Positions 1-7,700 of a stretch of 12,527 nt of DNA are shown one piece after another. The notes below the pieces were generated by a model. The model made no database searches, was not told the DNA's origin, and saw only the letters and a program-made list of their open reading frames with translations. Each line of letters begins with the position of its first letter. The first letter of the stretch is position 1. Location of the stretch: assembly GCA_947089305.1 (NCBI GenBank), contig CAMUJQ010000028.1:1-12527 (forward strand), given 5' to 3'. A program made the position numbers and the translations under genes. Source of the stretch: an uncultured Clostridia bacterium (GTDB lineage: Bacteria > Bacillota > Clostridia > Christensenellales > UBA1242).

Positions 1-14
1 TTTTAAACAATAAT

Positions 15-34
15 ATTGTCCTCATTAGGACAAT
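15..34. repeat. Inverted repeat upstream of the regulator promoter
   Basis: A perfect 8-bp inverted repeat, ATTGTCCT, loop CATT, AGGACAAT. It ends two bases before the -35 box of the promoter at 37-65. No T-run follows on the plus strand, so it is a poor terminator in that direction. Its position would suit an operator for the regulator encoded just downstream, but that is inference. It could also be the end of a gene lying left of the window. Confidence 0.45.
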
Positions 35-36
35 TA

Positions 37-65
37 AAGACAAGTTTTATTTAATGTACTATAAT
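37..65 (+). promoter_or_regulatory. Promoter of the broken XRE regulator
   Basis: AAGACA (37-42), a 17-base spacer, and a perfect TATAAT (60-65). The -10 box lies inside a perfect 12-bp palindrome, CTATAATTATAG (59-70), which could be a repressor site. An AGGAG ribosome site and an ATG follow at 121-134, giving a leader of about 60 bases. Confidence 0.55.
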
Positions 66-131
66 TATAGTAGATGTAAAGTAAATTTACAAGAAAATTA
101 AAGTGAGTTTTAAAATATAAAGGAGAAAACA

Positions 132-379
132 ATGGGCAATATAAAAACAAATTTAATATTAAATTACATGAGTGAGAATAATCTAACAAAGCAAGCTTTT
201 TATAAAAAGTGTGGTGTTTCACTATATTTATTAAACAATGTTTTAAGTGGAAAGAAAGCATGAAAATGTCAACGGCAGTTAAAATTGCTGACCTTTTAAA
301 TATCCGCTTAGAACAATTAATTAAAAGAAATATTAAAGCACAGTTAATATATGTTTGTTTTTTGAGAAAAGCATGGTAG
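132..379 (+). pseudogene. Cro/CI-type (XRE) helix-turn-helix regulator, frameshifted
   Basis: A small DNA-binding protein gene in two frames. The first part (132-263, 43 residues) starts at an ATG six bases after AGGAG. It encodes helices 1-3 of an XRE domain (ENNLTKQAFYKKCGVS, then LYLLNNVLSGKK) and ends at a TGA. The second part (260-379, 39 residues) is in the -1 frame and gives the rest of the domain (STAVKIADLLNIRLEQLIK). Restoring one base at about 260 joins the halves with the usual family spacing: ten positions from the G of SGK to the A of STA. The stop and the second ATG overlap as ATGA, so coupled translation of two pieces is formally possible, but the break falls inside one domain. 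A true one-base deletion or a sequencing error is more likely. The 3' end overlaps the promoter of the next gene. The intact form was probably a domain of about 65 residues plus a short tail. Confidence 0.7.
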
Positions 380-382
380 AAT
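355..382 (+). promoter_or_regulatory. Promoter of the first YwaF-like gene
   Basis: TTGTTT (355-360), a 16-base spacer, and an extended -10, TGG then TAGAAT (377-382). It overlaps the last codons of the broken regulator and lies 32 bases before the ATG at 415. An AGGA ribosome site is at 401-404. Confidence 0.5.
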
Positions 383-414
383 AAAAGTATAAAGCAAAAA
401 AGGAAATTAGTGCA

Positions 415-1203
415 ATGCAACAGTTTTTTAAATGGACAGCGTGGGCAATGGAGACTCCAAAGCCTTATGGTTTGTTTCACTTATTATTTGTTTTAATTGG
501 TGGCACAATTGCCGTTTTAGGAGCTTTCTTTTTAAGAAAAACAAATGATAAACAAAATCGCATTGTTTTACTCACAGTTGGGCTTTTTCTTATAATTACT
601 GAAATTTATAAACAATTATTTTATTTTTACGCTGTTCACGATAAATCTTATCCTTTATGGATTTTTCCGTTTCAACTTTGCTCTGTTCCAATGTATTTAT
701 GCATATTTTGCGCAATTTGTAAAAACGAAAAAATAAATAGTTGGTTATATAATTTTATGTTTGCCTTTAATTTGCTTGGTGGAGCAATATCGTTTGCAGA
801 GCCAAGCGGTCTAAATCATCCTTATATTACATTAACTTTGCATGCATATATTTGGCACATGTCTCTTGTATTCTTGGGTTTATATTTATTTTTTAGTAAA
901 CGGGCGTGCAATTCGTGGAAAGATTATTTTAAAGGGCTTGCTGTGTTTGGCAGTTGTGCCGTGGTTGCGCAAATAATTAATATAAGTTTACACAAACTTG
1001 GAAAAATAAATATGTTTTACATTTCTCCATATTATGTAAATCCAATTGCTGTTTTTCACGATTGGTACGCAACTATTGGCTGGGTCGGCAATATGTTTTT
1101 ATTCTTATTTGCGTTAATTTTAGGTGGAGCGATAATTTATTACTTTGCGTTTATGTGTAGAACTCTATATGCGAAACGAAAAACAAAAAAACAACTTAGT
1201 TAA
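415..1203 (+). CDS. YwaF/TMEM164-family seven-helix membrane protein
   Basis: A 262-residue integral membrane protein with about seven hydrophobic segments (near residues 22-40, 50-71, 81-102, 111-128, 137-160, 172-190 and 222-247) and a basic C-terminus, the layout of the YwaF (TIGR02206)/TMEM164 family. Supporting marks are His22 at the start of helix 1, PFQLCS (85-90) with Cys89 in helix 3, a GG pair and Glu-Pro in helix 4 (129-130), and His143 and His148 in helix 5. Human TMEM164 is described as an acyltransferase on ether phospholipids using a Cys and a His about 58 residues apart. Cys89 to His148 (59) fits, but acyl transfer here is inference from a distant relative; most bacterial members are uncharacterised. 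The ATG lies 10 bases after AGGA. It is transcribed alone and ends inside an intrinsic terminator. A second, divergent member of the family lies at 9826-10536. Confidence 0.8.
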   Translation: MQQFFKWTAWAMETPKPYGLFHLLFVLIGGTIAVLGAFFLRKTNDKQNRIVLLTVGLFLIITEIYKQLFYFYAVHDKSYPLWIFPFQLCSVPMYLCIFCAICKNEKINSWLYNFMFAFNLLGGAISFAEPSGLNHPYITLTLHAYIWHMSLVFLGLYLFFSKRACNSWKDYFKGLAVFGSCAVVAQIINISLHKLGKINMFYISPYYVNPIAVFHDWYATIGWVGNMFLFLFALILGGAIIYYFAFMCRTLYAKRKTKKQLS

Positions 1204-1214
1204 GTTGTTTTTTT
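1185..1214. terminator. Bidirectional terminator between convergent genes
   Basis: A 13-bp stem (1185-1197 with 1202-1214) with loop AGTT. Its arms are A7 + CAACTT and AAGTTG + T7, so a U-run follows on either strand. It contains the last codons and the TAA (1201-1203) of the YwaF-like gene, and lies 9 bases from the stop of the minus-strand gene at 1224. Confidence 0.85.
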
Positions 1215-1223
1215 AATTTGTTT

Positions 1224-2840
1224 TTACTTTAAATATTTTTCATAAGGTTCAACTGTTTCACGCTTGTTATAAGGCATAAAGTTGCGACGACGAGTAGAGA
1301 AATCTTTCTGAGTAATTTTTGCATTAATTTTATTATCTTCAATATCAATATCAATTATATCTTCATCATAAATTAAGGCAATTCCCTCGCCAGATTGAGT
1401 TGCTTTTTTTACACCTGCAACAATAATATTTGCAAAATAAGGGCTTGCAATTCCATCTGTAACAATTGCCACATCTTTTTCTAGTTTAGCAGCATTAATG
1501 GCAGCTTGAAGTTCATTAATAACATAGTTGCCTGGAACAGGAGTGTTTCCTTGATTTTTTACAACAACAACATCACCTTTTTTAATTCTTCCCGCATATA
1601 CGCTGTGGCAAGCTTCTTCTTCAGTATCAAACACTTTTGCATAGCCACTAAAACCATTAAGATTTCTAAAAATTCCTGAACGATTTAAATATGCTCCTTG
1701 TTCTGCAATGTTGCCAGATAAAAGCGCAAGAGGTTTGTTTGCAAGAATAGTAGACTTTTTAGCATTATTAATAATATCTTCATTAATAATAACTGCTTTA
1801 TTAACTTCATTTTCAATATTTTCAAGCTTTACATTTGTTCCACGCGTATTTAACACATTAACAGACGCAAGGCTCTTTAAACATGCAAGCACTCCACCTG
1901 CTGTGTGAAGAGAGGCAATATAGTTTGTTCCATTAGGATAAATTGTTGAAATAAGAGGAGTTTTATTTGCTAAATCAGTTAAAGCTGAGTTATTAATTAA
2001 ACTGCCTGCAAGGCTAGACCAATTTACAACAATATCAATTACTTGATTATTAAAACCAAGAGCCATTAAAGTTGCAAGAGCATTTAAAAAGTTTGCTTTA
2101 CTTAATATTTTTTTAACAACAAGTTGGTCTTCAATTAAATCGCAAATGCATTCGCCAGTTTTAAAAGCAAGATTATATCTTTCACTAGTTTCGCTTAAAA
2201 TAGTTCCATTTCCTCTAAGTGCAGTGCCCAAAACTTCCAAAGCAATGTTCAAACCATTACCATAAGTTAAGCCTTCACCCTCAGCTAAAGTAGGAATGTA
2301 GTTATCAAGTAATTTTTTAAAGGTTTTATCATCAATCACATTTAAATTATGTTCGCTAATTAATTCAAAAAACGAACCGTGTGTGTAAACTCTTCCATTA
2401 ACAAAACTAGGATAATTGCAACCTGTTCCAACAAATAAACTTGGCATATTAAGTTTTATAGCCACTTGCATAAAAGCATTAATTGCATTTTCTCCAAGAG
2501 GAATGAACACAAAGCCATCAAAATTATGTAAACTTTGAGTTACTTCAACAAAGTTAATTATGCTATTTATTTCAATTGGTGCAAAGTTCTCTTTTTTATT
2601 TGCATATAAATAAAGCGGGTGAGTTGTTTTAACAGGGATTAAATTTGGTGTAAAACCTTTATTTATAATTCCGGCTTTAACGCTTTTTGCTAAATTATAA
2701 ACTGTATTTTCATTTCCACTTACTGCGCCTGAAGAATAAAAAACACCAATGCGTTTATTTTCTACTTTAATATTGTCGCCTTGTAAGAAAAATAATTTAT
2801 CTATTATATTTTTTTCATCAATTATAACTTCTTTTGCCAT
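1224..2840 (-). CDS. IlvD/Edd-superfamily protein lacking the Fe-S and Mg ligands
   Basis: A 538-residue protein aligning along its whole length with dihydroxy-acid dehydratase/phosphogluconate dehydratase (usually 550-615 residues). Shared landmarks are IGV at 31-33, FDGFVFIP (107-114), EVLGTAL (202-208), LHTAGGVLACL (311-321), LLSGNIAEQGA (373-383), AKVFDTEEEA (401-410), KGDVVVVKNQG (421-431), VAIVTDG (457-463) and DEDIIDIDI (492-500). Active enzymes hold an Fe-S cluster with three Cys: PCN, GCDK and CGG. Here those positions read SGN (Cys to Asn43), LGEN (Cys to Gly116), and a stretch at 186-200 with no Cys. The Asp-Lys of GCDK that binds Mg becomes Glu117-Asn118, and the Glu of GMREM becomes Val440. 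Only the catalytic Ser of TDGRFS survives, as Ser466 in TDGIAS. Classical dehydration therefore looks impossible. The remaining role (binding, structural or a new chemistry) is unknown. The ATG at 2840 follows AAGGGG by seven bases. It is divergent from thrS, with no other branched-chain amino acid genes nearby. Confidence 0.8.
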   Translation of the reverse strand: MAKEVIIDEKNIIDKLFFLQGDNIKVENKRIGVFYSSGAVSGNENTVYNLAKSVKAGIINKGFTPNLIPVKTTHPLYLYANKKENFAPIEINSIINFVEVTQSLHNFDGFVFIPLGENAINAFMQVAIKLNMPSLFVGTGCNYPSFVNGRVYTHGSFFELISEHNLNVIDDKTFKKLLDNYIPTLAEGEGLTYGNGLNIALEVLGTALRGNGTILSETSERYNLAFKTGECICDLIEDQLVVKKILSKANFLNALATLMALGFNNQVIDIVVNWSSLAGSLINNSALTDLANKTPLISTIYPNGTNYIASLHTAGGVLACLKSLASVNVLNTRGTNVKLENIENEVNKAVIINEDIINNAKKSTILANKPLALLSGNIAEQGAYLNRSGIFRNLNGFSGYAKVFDTEEEACHSVYAGRIKKGDVVVVKNQGNTPVPGNYVINELQAAINAAKLEKDVAIVTDGIASPYFANIIVAGVKKATQSGEGIALIYDEDIIDIDIEDNKINAKITQKDFSTRRRNFMPYNKRETVEPYEKYLK

Positions 2841-2868
2841 AACTTATCCCCTTAAATAATATAAAATA

Positions 2869-2897
2869 ATTATATATTTATATCCTAAAAAAGTCAA
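2869..2897 (-). promoter_or_regulatory. Promoter of the IlvD/Edd-like gene
   Basis: On the minus strand TTGACT, a 17-base spacer, then TATAAT (read from ATTATA at 2869-2874 and AGTCAA at 2892-2897). It is one of the closest consensus matches in the window, suggesting steady expression. The leader is about 20-25 bases, with AAGGGG before the ATG. Confidence 0.75.
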
Positions 2898-2906
2898 TTC
2901 AAAACC

Positions 2907-2935
2907 TTGCTTAAACTAATAAATTGTGCTAAAAT
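2907..2935 (+). promoter_or_regulatory. Promoter of thrS
   Basis: TTGCTT (2907-2912), a 17-base spacer, and an extended -10, TGC then TAAAAT (2930-2935). It is nine bases from the -35 of the opposing promoter. The 5' leader is only about 20 bases and ends in AAGGAG (2946-2951), so there is no room for a T-box or other leader riboswitch. Confidence 0.7.
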
Positions 2936-2959
2936 TATGCAAAGTAAGGAGTATTATTT

Positions 2960-4723
2960 ATGGAATTACTAGAAATTAAACGTCACAGCCTATCACATAT
3001 AATGGCTTATGCTGCGAAAGAATTGTTTGGAGATATTCATTTTGGGGTTGGTCCAGCTATTGAAAATGGGTTTTATTATGACCTTGATTTTTTAAATGCG
3101 AAAGTTGAACTTCAAGATTTAGCAAAAATAGAAAATAAAATGCGTGAGATTATTAATAAGAAATTAGATTTCAAACGTGAAGATATTTCTAAGGCTGAAG
3201 CTAAAAAATTGTTTAAAACTCAACCATATAAATTAGAATTAATTGCCGGTTTAGAAGGCGACACTGTAGCTATATATACTGTTGGCGACTTTGTAGATTT
3301 ATGTAAAGGTCCTCATGTAAACAACACTAGTGAACTTAAAGGAATGGGTATTAAATTACATAAACTTAGTGGGGCTTATTTTAAAGGGGACCAAAACAAC
3401 AAAATGTTAACTAGAATTTATGGTTATGCCTTTAACAGCGAAAAAGAATTAAAAGAATATTTAAATCAACTTGAAGAAGCTTTGAAACGTGACCATGTTA
3501 AACTTGGAAAAGAACTTAAATATTTTACACAAGTAGATTATATTGGTAAAGGTTTACCTATTTTGTTACCTAAAGGTTCAAGAGTTGTTCAAGGACTTCA
3601 ACGTTTTGTTGAGGATGAGGAACAAAGACGTGGCTATTTACTTACAAAAACACCTTTATTTGCAAAGAGTGATTTATATAAAATTTCAGGACATTGGGAC
3701 CATTACCAAGATAGCATGTTTATTTTTGGAGACGAGAAAAAAGGGGAAGAGGTTTTTGCGCTTAGACCAATGACTTGTCCTTTCCAATATCAAGTGTTTT
3801 TAAATGAACCAAGAAGTTATAGAGATTTACCTATGCGCTTAGGGGAAACAAGCACTTTATTTAGAAACGAAAGTTCGGGTGAAATGCACGGGCTTATTAG
3901 GGTTAGACAATTTACAATTAGTGAAGGACATATAATATGTAGAGAAAACCAAGTTGAAGATGAATTTGCTGAATGTCTTAAACTTGCTAAATATATGTTA
4001 ACTTGTGTTGGCTTAATTGAAGATGTTACATTCAGACTTTCTAAATGGGATGAAAATGACAAAGCTAAGTACATTGGAGATAAAGCTAGTTGGGAACGTG
4101 CTCAAAATAAAATGCGTGAAATTTTACATCATCAAGGTATTGAGTTTACAGAAGCTGATGGGGAAGCTGCATTCTATGGCCCTAAGCTTGATATTCAATA
4201 TAAATCAGTTCATGGAAAAGAAGATACTTTAATTACTATTCAACTTGACTTTGCACTTGCTGAAAAATTTGGCATGCTTTACACTGACGAAACAGGCGCT
4301 AAAAGAATGCCTTATATTATTCATCGCACAAGCCTTGGTTGTTATGAACGTACTCTTGCATATTTAATTGAAAAATATGCTGGTGCGTTGCCGTTTTGGA
4401 TTATGGCTACTCAAGTTGGAGTTGTTCCAATAAATGCTGAAGTTGAGCCTTATGCAAAAGAAATTTATAATAAACTTATTGCAGCTAATATCAGAGCTGA
4501 ATTTCAAAATGGTGAAGCTGGCTTTGGTGCAAAACTTAATGAAAATCGTAAACAAAAAGTTCCATTTAGTTTAATTGTGGGAGCTAAAGAAATGGAAAGC
4601 AAAACAATTAGCATTAAATCTAGAAATGGAAAACAAATAAATAATATTAGTTTAGATAAATTCATTAAAGTTTGTCGTGATATGATAGATAATTGTAAAA
4701 TTGAATTAACAGAAGATTTTTAG
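2960..4723 (+). CDS. thrS: Threonyl-tRNA synthetase without the TGS domain
   Basis: A class II synthetase that charges tRNA-Thr with threonine in the cytoplasm. It has 587 residues against about 640 in the common form. The N-terminal TGS (N1) domain is absent: the protein opens directly on the editing domain, with HSLSH (His9, His13) and DLCKGPH (Cys115, His119) forming the serine-clearing site. The catalytic core has Cys273 (RPMTCP), motif 2 (FRNESSGEMHGLIRVRQF, 301-318), His324 and His455, which match the three zinc ligands. The anticodon-binding domain is about 465-575. Two variations stand out: TCPFQ where TCPGH/NCPGH is usual, and SEGH where DDAH is usual. The start is firm: AAGGAG lies eight bases before the ATG, and an in-frame TAA at 2945-2947 excludes a hidden TGS domain upstream. 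The M60 gene follows after 59 bases with no clear terminator or promoter between, so read-through is possible. Confidence 0.96.
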   Translation: MELLEIKRHSLSHIMAYAAKELFGDIHFGVGPAIENGFYYDLDFLNAKVELQDLAKIENKMREIINKKLDFKREDISKAEAKKLFKTQPYKLELIAGLEGDTVAIYTVGDFVDLCKGPHVNNTSELKGMGIKLHKLSGAYFKGDQNNKMLTRIYGYAFNSEKELKEYLNQLEEALKRDHVKLGKELKYFTQVDYIGKGLPILLPKGSRVVQGLQRFVEDEEQRRGYLLTKTPLFAKSDLYKISGHWDHYQDSMFIFGDEKKGEEVFALRPMTCPFQYQVFLNEPRSYRDLPMRLGETSTLFRNESSGEMHGLIRVRQFTISEGHIICRENQVEDEFAECLKLAKYMLTCVGLIEDVTFRLSKWDENDKAKYIGDKASWERAQNKMREILHHQGIEFTEADGEAAFYGPKLDIQYKSVHGKEDTLITIQLDFALAEKFGMLYTDETGAKRMPYIIHRTSLGCYERTLAYLIEKYAGALPFWIMATQVGVVPINAEVEPYAKEIYNKLIAANIRAEFQNGEAGFGAKLNENRKQKVPFSLIVGAKEMESKTISIKSRNGKQINNISLDKFIKVCRDMIDNCKIELTEDF

Positions 4724-4782
4724 TCACACCTCCCTTAAAAAAATAATATAGATAAGAAAATATAAGATAAAGAGAGTGTTTT

Positions 4783-7700
4783 ATGAAAATTAAGAACTTT
4801 ATTAAAATGGCTATGTTAGGAGTGCTAACTACATGCTTAGCCATTTTTTCTTTTGGTTGTGAAGATTTGTCTTATTTTAAATCGAAAGCGTTAAATTTAA
4901 CAGATGAATATAGCTATGGAATAAAACTAAATAGTTTAGAAGAAATACGTAACGAAAAAGTTACGAAGCGAGCGCCTCTTATGGAGGTATTGGAGCGCAA
5001 TTTGCCTCGAACAGAGCCAGAAGTTTTAAGCGACACATTCTATTTGCCAAACTTTTCAACTGGAGAATTAACAAATGCGCATATTACTTTTAATGGCTAT
5101 CCAACACCAGCAACTCCAAAAGCACCCGTTACACCTAAAGATGAAACTAAAATAACAGATGCAAATCGTCTTGCAAGTTTTGAAAATTATATGCTTTTAA
5201 GACAAAATATGTGGTATAACTCTAATGCTTTAAAATTTGCTGAGGAAGGAAAAATTAAAAAACATCCTGCCGCCGACTTGTTATATGGAACTATTCCTGT
5301 TGAAGATAATGCAGTTAAAAAACGTATTGTTGTTGACCCTGATTTTGTTGGATATGGCGATTGTGGTTTAACAACAGGTTTATATTTACCAGCTGGCGAA
5401 TATGTTAAAGTTAAAGTTAGCGGTTTAAAAGCAGGCGAATCAATTAAACTTTCAACCCATATGCAAAGCAGCTTTGGCTGGGCAATGGATTTTGCGGGAA
5501 CGGATAGATTAGTTACAGAAGCTTTTGAAAGTGATAGTCCAGATTTAGCAGGTTTATCTAAACGCATTAATTTACATGGGCACTATAACAGAGATGATGC
5601 ATGGCATGCTTTCCCATACATTCAAGCGTCTTTTACGTTTACTGAAAATAGAGAGTATACTATTGCAAGTATTTATGGTGGCATGCTTAACATAAACAAT
5701 TCAAGAAATACTTCGGCAGTTGAACTTGTTGTAACTGGAGCCGTTGAAACACCACATTTTATTTTGGGTGTTACAACAGTTGATTATTTTGAAGAATATT
5801 TACGTAACGCACCTGGTCTTATTGGAGCAGTTGACACTGAAATAGGTCAATTAATTGGACCATCAATATATATAAGACAAACAGACGATATTGAAAAAGT
5901 TGCATATTTGTGGCATTCAATTTTTAGTTTAAATGTTTCGCTTATGGGAAGATCTTACAAGTATGGAGTTGTTTTAAAATTTGATATATTTGTGCCATCG
6001 GGAGCAGCTGTTGCGTTATCTGGAAACGATGCAGCACATCCAGCTGGATGGATGGCACAATGCCTTAAATATAACAATTTTATTACAACGGGAAGTTGGG
6101 GTGTTTTACACGAACTAGGTCACACTCAACATATGGCACATGGAAAAGCATGGGGTATGGGTGGAAGCCAAGAAGGCGAAGTTATGAACAATGTGCTTGG
6201 TGTTTTAGGTTACACTATGTTTTGTAATATAGATGTTTATCATTACACGGTAGAGCACGAAGATGCTATTCATCCTTACTATGCTCTTAATAACCTTATA
6301 AAAGTTATGAACAAGCAAGAATATACTGATTATAACAATTTGGGATATTTTGAAGCAGTTTCGTTTTATTCTATTTTAATAAACACATTCAGTCCACAAA
6401 AACTTGTTGAAGTTATTTACACTTATAAAACAAACCCAGTGTTTTGTGCTAACTCACGCGCAGATTTTATATATAGATGTGCAATTACTTATGGTTTGGA
6501 TTTTAGGTGGTATGCAAATGTTATGGTGCATGCCAACATAACTAATGATATGTTTACTGAAGAACAAATTAAATTTATGAATGGGCTAAAAGAATTTGTT
6601 CCAATAGCATGTTTTTACTCTAATGGAACAAACGATGTTGAAACCTTGAGTAAATATAAAGTAAATGCTAGAAAAGCTACAACTTTTGATTTAAAAACTA
6701 ATATTAACTGTCCGCGAGAATATGAAATAATAAAGATTGAAAAACCTAAATATGGAAAAATAAAAGTTGATAAAGATGGCACAACTGTTACTTATACGCC
6801 ACCTGAAAAAATGCTAGCAGATGATGAGTTTGGAGTTATTGTAAAAATAAAAGATAGCGTTAATGTTAAGTTGCCAATAAGATTATCTTTTGATTATAAC
6901 TCGGCATATTTTGCAAAGTATGAAAATGTTAATTCAACAACTTTAGATGACGCAAAAAATGAAATAAGCAAGTTAAGTCCAAATTCAATAGATTATACAG
7001 CTAGCGCAGGTAAAAACACTTATTCTTTTGAAAGTGGAAGACAATTTGATAATTTTAAATTTGCATTTTTAGCAAGCCAAGCAGGTGAATATAAATTCTC
7101 TCTAGCTAGTGTTGGCCAAGGAGAACTTGAAGCCGGAACAAGTAAAAAGAATTTAAACTTAAAATTAAGTGCAACAACAAGTGGTTATAACGACGAAAAA
7201 TCCATAACTTTAAATTTAAATAAAGGTGACTTAGTTTATTTTAATGCAAATTTACTTACTAATGTAAAAAGTGGCGGATTATTAGTTGGTGTTAAAAAGC
7301 CAGGTCAAACAGGCTATAACACAATACCTTCTACTGATTTATATAGCTTTAACTACACAACAAGTGATATAGAAAATATAAATAAGTTTGGTTTTAAACC
7401 TAAATTTATTAGAAGCATTAAAACCACAAGTAATTATAGTTTATTAGATAAATCAGAATGGAAAATTTTAAAGGCACCAAATGCGCAAGCAGGTGATTCA
7501 AACAAACTTGAAAACATGATTGACGGCGATTATAACACAATTTTCCATACAACATATAGCGGTGGAGAAATAACTCCAATGCCACATGAAATTGTTATTG
7601 ATTTTGGAAAAGTTAGCATGATTAACTGGATTCAAATTGCAACTAGAAGTAATGGAAATAGTTTAATTAAAGAATATGAATTATACACATCTACTGATGA

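Noticed and set aside
34..480. A 148-codon minus-strand frame over the left intergenic region
   Set aside because: It has no ribosome site or family resemblance, is rich in Phe/Leu/Cys/His as expected from reverse-reading AT-rich DNA, and runs opposite to the better-supported regulator fragments, promoter and YwaF-like gene.
2841..2959. A T-box or other leader riboswitch before thrS
   Set aside because: The promoter lies within 25 bases of the ribosome site and there is no room or sequence for a T-box stem or antiterminator.
4724..4782. CACCTCCC after thrS, resembling the anti-Shine-Dalgarno end of 16S rRNA, as a possible control element for the M60 gene
   Set aside because: The match is eight bases, with no stable pairing partner near the weak AGAGAG site, and could be chance. 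TATA-like strings in the same gap lack a -35 partner, so no promoter was called.
5187..5567. A 126-codon minus-strand frame inside the M60 gene
   Set aside because: It is a shadow of the well-supported plus-strand coding sequence, with no ribosome site or recognisable motif. The other short frames inside thrS, mscL, the IlvD/Edd-like gene and the second YwaF-like gene were dropped for the same reason.
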